Positions 27,965 through 35,627 of a stretch of 64,000 nt of DNA are shown in pieces (the first letter of the stretch is position 1; the number at the start of each line of letters is the position of its first letter). Origin of the DNA: Muribaculaceae bacterium (GTDB lineage Bacteria; Bacteroidota; Bacteroidia; Bacteroidales; Muribaculaceae); the NCBI GenBank assembly GCA_023663365.1, contig JAMPHP010000007.1, positions 1-64,000 on the forward strand, given 5' to 3'. A program made the translations under genes and the position numbers. The notes below the pieces were generated by a model. That model saw only the letters and a list, made by a program, of their open reading frames with translations. It was not told where the DNA came from and did not search any database.

Positions 27965-28234
27965 ATGGCACAGACTCAATCAGAAATCCGCTACCTCACT
28001 CCCATGTCGGTAGACGTGAAAAAGAAAAAATACTGCCGTTTCAAGCGTTTCGGCATCAACTTCGTAGACTACAAGGACCCCGAATTCCTCAAGAAATTCC
28101 TCAACGAGCAGGGTAAAATCCTCCCCCGCCGCATCACCGGCACCTCGCTGAAGTTCCAGCGTCGTGTGGCTCAGGCCGTTAAGCGTGCCCGCCACCTCGC
28201 ACTCCTCCCCTACGTAACCGACCTGATGAAATAA
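27965..28234 (+). CDS. rpsR: 30S ribosomal protein S18
   Basis: 89 residues. [23 protein letters not shown] followed by [34 protein letters not shown] is the S18 signature. It forms a heterodimer with S6 in the 30S platform. It sits 3 bp after rpsF and 21 bp before rplI in the usual Bacteroidetes S6-S18-L9 order. Confidence 0.97.
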   Translation: MAQTQSEIRYLTPMSVDVKKKKYCRFKRFGINFVDYKDPEFLKKFLNEQGKILPRRITGTSLKFQRRVAQAVKRARHLALLPYVTDLMK

Positions 28235-28255
28235 CCCCTTACCGAAGGAAATATT

Positions 28256-28696
28256 ATGAAGATTATTCTTAAAGAAGACGTCTCGGGCCTCGGCTACAAG
28301 GACGACGTCGTTGAAGTAAAAGACGGATACGGCCGCAACTACCTCATTCCCACCGGTAAAGCCGTTATTGCTTCTGCTTCCGCACTCAAGGTGCTCGCAG
28401 AAAACCAGCGTCAGCGCGCTCACAAGCTCGCTAAAATCAAAGCCGATGCAGAGGCTCTTGCCGCTCAGCTCAAAGACCTCAAGCTCACCATCGGTGCCAA
28501 GACAAGCGCTACCGGCACTATCTTCGGCTCTGTAAACAACATCCAGATTGCAGAAGCTCTCGAGAAGCTCGGCCACAACATCGACCGCAAGCTCATCGTC
28601 ATCGACGCTGTGAAGGAAGTTGGCGAATACACCGCCACTATCCGACTCCACAAAGAAGTGGCTGTCGAAATTCCCTTCGAAGTCGTTGCCGAATAA
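28256..28696 (+). CDS. rplI: 50S ribosomal protein L9
   Basis: 146 residues, normal length. The N-terminal domain has [34 protein letters not shown], followed by the long connecting helix and a C-terminal domain. L9 binds 23S rRNA domain V and bridges ribosomes. It is the last gene of the operon; a strong hairpin terminator begins 21 bp after the stop. Confidence 0.97.
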   Translation: MKIILKEDVSGLGYKDDVVEVKDGYGRNYLIPTGKAVIASASALKVLAENQRQRAHKLAKIKADAEALAAQLKDLKLTIGAKTSATGTIFGSVNNIQIAEALEKLGHNIDRKLIVIDAVKEVGEYTATIRLHKEVAVEIPFEVVAE

Positions 28697-28717
28697 GAAA
28701 GCAACATCGCATAATTT

Positions 28718-28757
28718 AAAAAAAGCGGCATCCCGATGCGGGACGCCGCTTTTTTAA
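28718..28757 (+). terminator. Terminator of the S6-S18-L9 operon
   Basis: A-tract plus GCGGC (28718-28729) pairs with GCCGCTTTTTT (28745-28755) around a loop that itself holds CATCCCGATGCGGGA. The A/T flanks make it usable from both strands. Confidence 0.85.
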
Positions 28758-28982
28758 GTTATGAGTTATGAGGTATGAGATATGAGTGGCGTTAGCCGTC
28801 TTGACTCAGGAGACCTGCTTATGCAGGTCGTGCAATCTTAGCGTGAGGTTGGAGCCCGTGGGGCGTAAACCTCATGCGGGTCAACTACGAATAAAGGACA
28901 TGCACCGGCTTTTCGGCTTGTGCATGTCCTTATTTGAGCTGACGACATGAGTATGCAACTCATATCTCATATCTTATAACTC
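28758..28982. repeat. Intergenic hairpin-rich segment with heptamer tracts
   Basis: There is no gene here. The stretch holds ATGAGTT/ATGAGGT heptamers at both ends (about 28757-28785, and in reverse at 28947-28985). A 7-bp hairpin GACCTGC/GCAGGTC lies at 28812-28828, followed by a TGAGGTT/AACCTCA pair. A perfect 12-bp hairpin AAGGACATGCAC / GTGCATGTCCTT (28894-28905, 28920-28931) may act as the minus-strand terminator of the following gene. TCAGGAGACCTGC (28806-28818) is the reverse complement of a word shared, with one change, by the two large repeats at 47.9 and 49.8 kb. Confidence 0.65.
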
Positions 28983-31900
28983 TTATCTCACAACTTTCTT
29001 GGCGGTGGTGCCGTCGGAGTAGCGGATGATGTATACGCCGGGGGCGAGGTTCTCGGATGCTACGCGGAAGCCGGAGAGGTTGTAAATGCCTTCGATTTCG
29101 AGTGCGGGTGCATCTACGCCGGTGATGCCGCTGGGGTAGTTGGTGTCGGCCGAGAGAGTCACGTAGGTGTCGGGAGCGCCTTCGCTGCTCAGCTTGAGGT
29201 ATGCTTCGTGAAGGCCGATTTCGGTGGAGGCGAAGTCGATGTGCACAGTGCCACCTTCGGCGGGAAGGGTGGTGTGGCTCGGTGTGAACTTCGAGGCGTG
29301 TGCACCTACTGTGCTCACTGCGATTTCCTTGCCGAGGTTGAGGCCCTGCACGTTGACGCTCATGCGGCTCTCAAGAGTGCCTGCGGTGTTGACGTAGTTG
29401 AGCTCCTTGAGGTCGGTGCGGATGAAGGGGATGTCGGTGCGGCCCCATGAGAAGTCGTCGACGTAGTACACAGCCGGGAAGTTCTTGCCTCGGGGTGCGG
29501 AGTAGCTGAAGCCGATGAAGAAGGCGTCGGCGAGCTCGAGTCCGTCGAGGTCGAGCACATAGTCGATCCACTCCTTGTTGTAGTCGGAGGTGGAGGGTAT
29601 GTTGAGGCCGCCGATGGGCTCGATGTAGACCTTGTCGAGCGGGTTGCCCGACTCAACAGTGGCTGCGTCGGAGGGGTCGATATATACCACCTGCAGGAAG
29701 CCGGTAGCACCCTCGGCGAGGAAGTCGCCCATGATGCGGAAGGTGAGGATGCGCTCGTCGGCATTCTTGTAGTCGAGGGCGGGCGAGAGCAGGAGCATGG
29801 TGGCGTCGGTCTCGTCGGCGGCCTGCGAGTCGTAGGCAGTGACTTTGGCGGCGAAGTTATCGTTGTCGGTGTTGAAGGCCCACCATGCGCGTGTGCCTTC
29901 TACGGCGGCGTTGGTCCAGCCTGAGATGCTGAGCGGCTGATTGCGGACTCCGCACTGCTCGAAGTCTTCCACCACGAGCTTGCGTGCTGCGGAGGTATCG
30001 AATGAGGCATCGGTGAGTTCGTCGCCCTGCTTATCCTCCACTATGGGCTGCCCGGTGGCGGTGCCTGTCACGGTGAAGCGGATGGGGTCGCAGAGGTCGG
30101 AGGAGAGTTCGATGGTCTCGGTGAATGTGCCGGTGTTCTTGGGTGCGAAGGTCACTTTCACGTGGTAGGTGCCTTCTTTCATGAGCTGGGCGGTGGAGAT
30201 TTGGAACTGGCCTGCATGAGGCTCCACGATGCGCACTGTGCCGTAGTCGAGGTTGGCTTTGGCTGTGTAGCTGAAAGTCTGCTCCATGGTCGAGCCTACC
30301 TGTGCGGAGAAGGGTGTGAGGCCTTCGGTGCTGACGGTGAGCGAGGGCATGTTGGCCGGGTCGTAGGCGCGGGCCGAGATGGGGAGCGTCTGCGAAAGCT
30401 CGGTGGGCATGGCATCGATGAGGAGGGCTGCGGCGTGGCGGCCGGTAGAGGAGGGGGTGTAGGAGATGTTGACCTCAATAGAGCCCGAGCCGGCGGGTAC
30501 TTCCTCGGCATCGGCGGCGAACATCGCGCGGTTGGCACCTGTGATGTAGATTGCCGCCGGGCGTGTGAGGCCTTTGTAGTCAATCTTCACCTTGGCAAAG
30601 GCCACGGTCTTGCCGATGGGCTGGTATTCGGTGGCATCGATGAGCATGGTGGGAGTGGCGGTGATGGCTGCTTCCTCGCCGGGCTCTTCGGCTGCTTCGA
30701 GGTCGGCCTTGGAACGCATGGTCACTACTGCTGCCGAAGCCGATGTGCTGATGCCGGTGGCCGATGTGGCGGTGGCGGGGATGGTGGTGCCTATGAGGTC
30801 GCTGCCCGGGAAGGCGCGGAGGCTGCCGCTTGCACCGCCCGAGCTGACGGGCGTGCCCGATGTGGCGAACTGCTCGCCGGCCTTGCCGAAGGTGAGGTCG
30901 CTGACTTTCACGAGGCGGTTGATGTAGGTCTCCGGGTCGCGAGAGAGCTCCGAGAGGCTGAGCTCAAGAGGCTCTACGGTGTAGTTCTCACCCACGAGGG
31001 TGAAATCGACGGGGTAGAGGAGCATGGTCACGACGTCGAACTGGCGCTCCATGACCAGTGCATAGAAGTTGCTGATGCGGTCGCCGGCTTTCACGGGGCA
31101 GGCACCTTCGTGGTATGCGTAGGAGAAGCGGCATCCGGCACCGTAGATATCCTGGGCGTAGAATACCTGGTTGGTGGGGTCGACATAAGTCACCGTGCCC
31201 TTGCCCTGGAACATGAACACGCGCTCGTCGCCGTCGCTGAGGTTGTTGAAGAAGTTGAAGCGCGCGTAGGGAGTCACGGCGAGGACATCGGCAGTGAGGG
31301 CTACGCTCACATCGTCGGCACCTTCGGTGCTGAGGGTGAGAGCCTCGCTTACAGCGCCGGCTTTCGATGCGGTGAAGGTGAGCTCAAGAGTGTAGCCGGC
31401 CTCGGCCTCTTCGGCGCTGATGCTTGTGGTGTTGGCGGTGAAGCCGTCGGGGAGGCTCACGGCGATGGGGCCTGCGAGCTGCTCACCCTTCACAATAATG
31501 GACTTTGTGGCGCTCTGGTGCTGCAGCATGGTGTCGAAGCTCAGCGAGGCCGGAGCGGTGATGGTGGCATCGCCGGTGACGGGAGGTGTGGGAGTCTCGC
31601 CGCCGGTCTCACCGTCCCACAGGTCGGCGTAGGTGTCGGCCAGGCGGATGGCATCGACCAGAACGTCGGGGCCTATTTTGGTGCCGGCGGAGCCCTGGCG
31701 AAGGGTCACGCCCTGAAGTCCCATGGTATTGGACGCGTCGGCTTTGCTTGCGTTGGCAGCGAGGGCACCGGCAGGATCGGTGTCGCCCTTGGCCGGATTT
31801 ACCCATAACGACACCTTGTCGTTGTTGGTGCCGTCGATAAACTCATATTTAAGCACCACGAGGTAGGTGGTGTTGAGGTCGAGGTCGGCCGACTTGGCTT

Positions 31901-32441
31901 CGGCGTTTGCCGCGTTTTTCGATATGCCTAATTTGAATTTGCCGTCGGCATCGCCCGGCGATGCGAATACGCGGGCATATTCAGAGCCGGATTTGCCTTC
32001 TATAAAGTTGGCATCGGCTTTGGCTCCGCGCTGGCAGAGAGCCATGAAGTAGACATCGCCGCCGGAGGGCGCGCTTTCTGCTTTTATCAGAGCCGACATG
32101 TAGAGTACGCCCGAGAGGCGCGACTCGTCGTTGCTGAAAAATTCTTTCTGCAGGCGCTCATGAGCAGTGCTTTGGTCAGTGCCTATGAGCTTTGCTGCGA
32201 GGCCAGCCGCTTCATCCTGGTAGCCCGGATAGGTGAGCGGGGTATTGAGCAGTTGGATGGGCTCGTTGACGTTCTTGGAGTGGTGTATCCAGCTGCCTTG
32301 GTTGAACAGGCCCCCTTCGCTGTAGTTGAAGTTCTCGAAGGCCAGGCGCTCGGCTGCGGCTTGTGCCGGAGCAAGAGCCGCGAGAGCCAGCGAGAGCGAC
32401 AGCGCCGCATTTCGCGCGGTTTTTGCGTAAAATCTTGTCAT
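28983..32441 (-). CDS. Secreted multidomain protein (choice-of-anchor, ASH-like, sorting tail)
   Basis: 1152 residues. A signal peptide (~1-28, ending AQAAAE) is followed by a LamG/anchor-like beta domain (~30-275), an ASH-like immunoglobulin repeat (~290-390), a DUF5689-like OB segment (~395-570, PETYINRLVKVSDLTFGKAGEQ), more ASH-like domains (~600-850), and a choice-of-anchor-J-like module (~855-1010, VEDFEQCGVRNQPLSISGW). The C-terminal tail NLAPGVYIIRYSDGTTAKKVVR resembles a type IX secretion sorting domain. Inferred to be surface-exposed or released; no catalytic motif is visible. It has its own perfect promoter. Confidence 0.82.
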   Translation of the reverse strand: MTRFYAKTARNAALSLSLALAALAPAQAAAERLAFENFNYSEGGLFNQGSWIHHSKNVNEPIQLLNTPLTYPGYQDEAAGLAAKLIGTDQSTAHERLQKEFFSNDESRLSGVLYMSALIKAESAPSGGDVYFMALCQRGAKADANFIEGKSGSEYARVFASPGDADGKFKLGISKNAANAEAKSADLDLNTTYLVVLKYEFIDGTNNDKVSLWVNPAKGDTDPAGALAANASKADASNTMGLQGVTLRQGSAGTKIGPDVLVDAIRLADTYADLWDGETGGETPTPPVTGDATITAPASLSFDTMLQHQSATKSIIVKGEQLAGPIAVSLPDGFTANTTSISAEEAEAGYTLELTFTASKAGAVSEALTLSTEGADDVSVALTADVLAVTPYARFNFFNNLSDGDERVFMFQGKGTVTYVDPTNQVFYAQDIYGAGCRFSYAYHEGACPVKAGDRISNFYALVMERQFDVVTMLLYPVDFTLVGENYTVEPLELSLSELSRDPETYINRLVKVSDLTFGKAGEQFATSGTPVSSGGASGSLRAFPGSDLIGTTIPATATSATGISTSASAAVVTMRSKADLEAAEEPGEEAAITATPTMLIDATEYQPIGKTVAFAKVKIDYKGLTRPAAIYITGANRAMFAADAEEVPAGSGSIEVNISYTPSSTGRHAAALLIDAMPTELSQTLPISARAYDPANMPSLTVSTEGLTPFSAQVGSTMEQTFSYTAKANLDYGTVRIVEPHAGQFQISTAQLMKEGTYHVKVTFAPKNTGTFTETIELSSDLCDPIRFTVTGTATGQPIVEDKQGDELTDASFDTSAARKLVVEDFEQCGVRNQPLSISGWTNAAVEGTRAWWAFNTDNDNFAAKVTAYDSQAADETDATMLLLSPALDYKNADERILTFRIMGDFLAEGATGFLQVVYIDPSDAATVESGNPLDKVYIEPIGGLNIPSTSDYNKEWIDYVLDLDGLELADAFFIGFSYSAPRGKNFPAVYYVDDFSWGRTDIPFIRTDLKELNYVNTAGTLESRMSVNVQGLNLGKEIAVSTVGAHASKFTPSHTTLPAEGGTVHIDFASTEIGLHEAYLKLSSEGAPDTYVTLSADTNYPSGITGVDAPALEIEGIYNLSGFRVASENLAPGVYIIRYSDGTTAKKVVR

Positions 32442-32490
32442 GAAGGAGTGTGATTTTGGAATGATACTGTATTATTGGTTTATCTCGCAG

Positions 32491-32522
32491 CAAAAATAAA
32501 GAAAAAAGATATATCTACCAAA
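32491..32522 (-). promoter_or_regulatory. Promoter of the 1152-residue secreted protein
   Basis: On the minus strand TTTG (32522-32519), 20 bp, then TATTTTTG (32498-32491), 50 bp before the start codon at 32441. Confidence 0.8.
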
Positions 32523-32542
32523 TCTGCCGACACAATATACGT

Positions 32543-32571
32543 AAAAAATCCTCCGACGGGGAAGTCGGAGG
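32543..32571 (-). terminator. Terminator of hicAB
   Basis: On the minus strand, hairpin CCTCCGAC / GTCGGAGG (arms at 32564-32571 and 32550-32557) followed by ATTTTTT. It lies 38 bp after the hicB stop. Confidence 0.85.
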
Positions 32572-32608
32572 ACGCAGCCAAGTATATGAAATACGGTGTA
32601 AATGGAAA

Positions 32609-33016
32609 TCAAATGAGCGCCACTTGACTCAATTCATTGGCAAAGGAGCGGAGGCCTGCCTGAATCTTAGCCGTCGTTTTAGGCGAAGGATTGCGGTAGC
32701 CGTTGGCATATTGCGACAACTGGGCGGCAGAGATGCCCGTGAGTTTGGCGAGACCTTTGAACGTAATCAGTCCGCCGTAATATGCCAGAAAAGAGGGTAC
32801 GTCGTATGCGAACGAAAATTCTGCCTCGATAAATTCACGGCCATCCTCGGCATATCCCTGCTTCATAGCCTCGTAAGTGCCATTCCAGTCGGAGATAGCA
32901 TCTGCTACTGTCGGGCCTTCGCCGACAAGACCGTAATTTATAGGTGCTTTATCATCCACGTAGCATGAGTAAGAGCCATCAGACTCACGACAGATAAAAA
33001 CTTTGACTTGTACCAT
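32609..33016 (-). CDS. hicB: HicB-family antitoxin
   Basis: 135 residues. The N-terminal half is a degenerate RNase-H-like HicB fold (VKVFICRESDGSYSCYVDD, GEGPTVADAISDW); residues ~85-120 form an XRE-type helix-turn-helix (LAKLTGISAAQLSQYANGYRNPSPKT). HicB neutralises the HicA mRNA interferase and represses the operon through its DNA-binding domain. It lies downstream of hicA (79 bp gap) on the same strand. The DNA is more AT-rich than the surroundings, suggesting acquisition. Confidence 0.85.
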   Translation of the reverse strand: MVQVKVFICRESDGSYSCYVDDKAPINYGLVGEGPTVADAISDWNGTYEAMKQGYAEDGREFIEAEFSFAYDVPSFLAYYGGLITFKGLAKLTGISAAQLSQYANGYRNPSPKTTAKIQAGLRSFANELSQVALI

Positions 33017-33095
33017 AATTATTGAATGTTATCATATTGTTTAACACCTACCATTCGGTTGGAGTTTCTTTACGAGATTGACTTTTTACTCTCTT

Positions 33096-33287
33096 TTAGA
33101 AATTTACGCCCGAAGATTTTCTGATGTTGTAGAAAGTACCTCTGGCAACTTCTTCTTTGCCGTGATAACCGGTGGTGAAATACTGATTGGTTATTGGGCT
33201 GAACCATTCAGGATGGCCATTTCTTGTTTTCCCGGTGGGATAACATCCGGCCTGTTTTAACTTTCGGTGCAGTTCATTGTATTTCAT
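33096..33287 (-). CDS. hicA: HicA-family toxin (mRNA interferase)
   Basis: 63 residues, the usual HicA size. A double-stranded-RNA-binding-like fold is suggested by MKYNELHRKLKQAGCYPTGKTRNGHPEWF; His25 in the NGHPEW segment occupies the catalytic His position. HicA cleaves mRNA when free of HicB. It is the first gene of the pair and reads from a perfect promoter with an overlapping palindrome. Small size and divergence keep the call short of certain. Confidence 0.82.
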   Translation of the reverse strand: MKYNELHRKLKQAGCYPTGKTRNGHPEWFSPITNQYFTTGYHGKEEVARGTFYNIRKSSGVNF

Positions 33288-33312
33288 GTCGCTGTCAGGT
33301 AGATTTCCGAGA

Positions 33313-33343
33313 CAAAGTTAATGCTATTTTATGAAATAGCAAA
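33313..33343 (-). promoter_or_regulatory. hicAB promoter
   Basis: On the minus strand TTTG (33343-33340), 19 bp, then TAACTTTG (33320-33313), 26 bp before the hicA start. Confidence 0.82.
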
Positions 33344-33353
33344 ATAAAATAGC
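33323..33353. promoter_or_regulatory. Palindromic operator in the hicAB promoter
   Basis: GCTATTT (33323-33329) and AAATAGC (33334-33340) form a perfect inverted repeat lying between the -7 and -33 boxes; a further AAATAGC follows at 33347-33353. This is the expected position for a repressor site of the HicB helix-turn-helix; the binding itself is inference. Confidence 0.65.
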
Positions 33354-33395
33354 AAATAATTAAAGAGATGCTATTGCGGTTGAGGCGCTTGACTG

Positions 33396-33403
33396 ATTTT
33401 GGC
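33396..33403. repeat. IS66 target-site duplication, left
   Basis: ATTTTGGC, identical to 35524-35531 on the other side of the element. Confidence 0.93.
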
Positions 33404-33471
33404 GTAACCATCCGAACTAAGCCGACTTTTAGATGTCGTTTTTGATAGCGAACTTTGCAATCAAAAACGCC

Positions 33472-33885
33472 ATGTTTAATTTGAATGAAAGCAATCGCAT
33501 TGTCATGTCACAGCATCCGACAGACATGCGCATGGGAATCAACTGTCTATGTGGGCAGGTAAGGTTAGTAGGATTGGAGCCGACTAATGGGGATGTGTAC
33601 ATATTTGTAGGAAAGAGCCGTAAGGTGATGAAAATACTCCATTGGGAGTATGGAGGCTATGTGATGTATCAAAAGCGGTTGGAACAGGGTCGGTTCCACC
33701 ATAAAATTTTCCTACGGCAAGGAATCGGGTTTCGCTCGATGCGATGGTCAGAGTTAGTGCTGTTGATGGAGGGCATTTCCCCCAAAGCTGCCCGTCGGCA
33801 CCGATACGAAACGGAAGCGGAGCGAGAAAAAAAAGTTGCTCTGACGATTGAAAATAGTGTCGGAAGTTCTTGGTTATCTCGCTAA
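33472..33885 (+). CDS. tnpB: IS66 accessory protein TnpB
   Basis: 137 residues from ATG 33472, which gives the family N-terminus MFNLNESNRIV...HPTDMRMGI; an in-frame ATG 39 bases upstream adds residues not seen in the family. DVYIFVGKSRKVMKILHWEYGGYVMYQKRLEQGRF is the TnpB (Orf2) signature. It is required together with TnpC for transposition of many IS66 elements. It lies 19 bp before tnpC. Confidence 0.9.
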   Translation: MFNLNESNRIVMSQHPTDMRMGINCLCGQVRLVGLEPTNGDVYIFVGKSRKVMKILHWEYGGYVMYQKRLEQGRFHHKIFLRQGIGFRSMRWSELVLLMEGISPKAARRHRYETEAEREKKVALTIENSVGSSWLSR

Positions 33886-33904
33886 TTATTTGTAATTTAG
33901 CATC

Positions 33905-35473
33905 ATGAAAGCGAGGCCGACATATGAAGAATTACTTTCCAAAATCGCGATTTTGGAGGCATCTGTGTCGGCTAAGAATAAAATCATATCCGATAAAGAT
34001 AACCAGATTGCCCGCAAGGAGGAACGTATCGCTTATCTTGAGCGACTGCTTTACGGCGTAAAAAGCGACAGAATGGCATCAAAGGCAGCCGAGGCGAATC
34101 AGCCGGGCTTGTTCGATGAACTTTTTGACCAGGCCTATGACGAGCGTGCCGCTCACATACAACAGGCCGCTCAGGAAATCAAGGCCGAGGCAGAAAAGCG
34201 CCGCAAGACATCCAAAGCCAAGTCTAATCGCCCCGCTAAATATCAATATTACGGGCTGGAGGAGCGTCGTCGGGAGGTTTTACCACAAGGACTTGAAGTA
34301 GAGCTCTATGATAAAATCGGACAGGACGAGATCCGCATACTGCATCGGGAGCCTGCAAAGGTATGGGTCGAGGTTGTTGTGCGGCCCGTCTACCGTCTGA
34401 AGTCGGATAAGAATAATCCATCTCCGAAGATACTTCAGGCTCCGGCTCCCGTGGCAGTCATTGGTGGCAACCATGTCGGTGCGGATCTGTTGGCGCAATT
34501 GGTTATCGACAAATACGTGTATCATCTGCCCGAATACCGCCAGGTCAAGCAGTACGCCGACATGGGTGTAAAACTGCCAACTTCAACAATAAATGATTGG
34601 ATACATACCGTTGCCTCCAAACTATATCCGCTTTATGAAAGCCTCGGGGAGCAGATACGTTCGCGGAGCTATCTACAGGTAGACGAGGTGCCGTGGCGCA
34701 TAGCTGACACACCTGGGAAATGCCGCAAAGGATACGCCTGGCAGTTCTTTGATGCGACACCGGACTCCCACGGTCTTTACTTCTATTATTACAAAGGATC
34801 ACGGGCCGGCGCCATTGCAAGAGCGCAACTAAAAGGCTATCATGGAGCGATACAGTCCGACGGCTACGGAGTATATGACTATTTTGAGCTGCAACCGGAT
34901 GTGACCCTGCTGGGCTGCATGGCACACGTGCGCCGTAAATTTACCGACGCCCAGTCCTCGCACCCGCACCAGGCACAGCAGGCAATTGAATACATCCAAC
35001 TACTCTACGAGCTGGAGGCAAACCTGAAAGCCCGAAAAGCAACTGCCGAGGAAATCGCAATCGAGCGACAGACCAGAGCACTCCCCATAATGGACACAAT
35101 GGAGGCCTGGATGCAAGCTGCCGCCAAAACCTGCACACCTTCAGACCTGCTCGGCAAAGCCCTTGACTACGCCTACAAACTATGGCCTCGCCTGAGGCGT
35201 TATGCCGAAAACGGCATCTATCAGATAGATAACAATCCCGTTGAACGTTGTCAACGCCCCTCGGTTATGGGACGCAAAAACTACCTTTTCAGCAAGAATG
35301 ACCGTGGAGCCGAAGATAATGCCGTATTCTATTCACTCCTTGAAAGCTGCCAGATCGTAGGTGTAAACCAACTACAATGGCTTACCCATGTGTTGCAACA
35401 ACTTGCAAATGATCTATCCGAAGAACAACTGAAAAATCTACTCCCTTATTATTACAAAAAATCTCAGGCATGA
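33905..35473 (+). CDS. tnpC: IS66 transposase TnpC
   Basis: 522 residues, full length. An N-terminal coiled-coil/leucine-rich region (~1-60, KDNQIARKEERIAYLERLLYG) and a zinc-binding-like segment precede the DDE core: Asp in LQVDEVPWR, Asp in IQSDGYGVYD, and Glu in NNPVERCQRP followed by GRKNYLFSKN. No frameshift or stop is visible, so the element is probably active. The stop is followed by an AAATCTCAGG…CCTGAGATTTTTT hairpin (about 35458-35488) that likely terminates the transcript. Confidence 0.94.
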   Translation: MKARPTYEELLSKIAILEASVSAKNKIISDKDNQIARKEERIAYLERLLYGVKSDRMASKAAEANQPGLFDELFDQAYDERAAHIQQAAQEIKAEAEKRRKTSKAKSNRPAKYQYYGLEERRREVLPQGLEVELYDKIGQDEIRILHREPAKVWVEVVVRPVYRLKSDKNNPSPKILQAPAPVAVIGGNHVGADLLAQLVIDKYVYHLPEYRQVKQYADMGVKLPTSTINDWIHTVASKLYPLYESLGEQIRSRSYLQVDEVPWRIADTPGKCRKGYAWQFFDATPDSHGLYFYYYKGSRAGAIARAQLKGYHGAIQSDGYGVYDYFELQPDVTLLGCMAHVRRKFTDAQSSHPHQAQQAIEYIQLLYELEANLKARKATAEEIAIERQTRALPIMDTMEAWMQAAAKTCTPSDLLGKALDYAYKLWPRLRRYAENGIYQIDNNPVERCQRPSVMGRKNYLFSKNDRGAEDNAVFYSLLESCQIVGVNQLQWLTHVLQQLANDLSEEQLKNLLPYYYKKSQA

Positions 35474-35523
35474 CACCTGAGATTTTTTGATTTAAGGAAA
35501 GTCGGCGTAGTTCGGATGGTTAC

Positions 35524-35531
35524 ATTTTGGC
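35524..35531. repeat. IS66 target-site duplication, right
   Basis: ATTTTGGC, identical to 33396-33403. Confidence 0.93.
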
Positions 35532-35572
35532 AAGGACACAAAGTGGGCTGCCGTACCTGACAAACAGTCGAT

Positions 35573-35609
35573 AAAAAGGCGGGCCGCCCCGATTGGAGCG
35601 GCCCGCTTT
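35573..35609 (-). terminator. Terminator of the M16 peptidase gene
   Basis: On the minus strand, AAAGCGGGCCGCTCC / GGGGCGGCCCGCCTTTTT: a GC-rich stem with a T5 tail about 20 bp past the stop. Confidence 0.85.
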
Positions 35610-35627
35610 GTGAGTTTATGATGCTGC

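Larger units (their letters stand above)
33404..35523 (+). mobile_element. IS66-family insertion sequence
   Basis: A 2120-bp element. Ends are GTAACCATCCGAACTA at 33404 and its inverted copy at 35508-35523; the terminal inverted repeat extends ~25 bp (…AGCCGACTTT / AAAGTCGGCG…, one mismatch). It is flanked on both sides by the perfect 8-bp direct repeat ATTTTGGC (33396-33403 and 35524-35531), the duplication size expected of IS66. It carries tnpB and tnpC but no tnpA. It landed between the hicAB promoter and the terminator of the M16 peptidase gene, interrupting no visible gene. Base composition is lower in GC than the chromosome around it. Confidence 0.95.

Noticed and set aside
30162-31808. 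Plus-strand open frame of 548 codons opposite the 1152-residue secreted protein gene
   Set aside because: Antisense shadow, Gly-rich composition, no motif.
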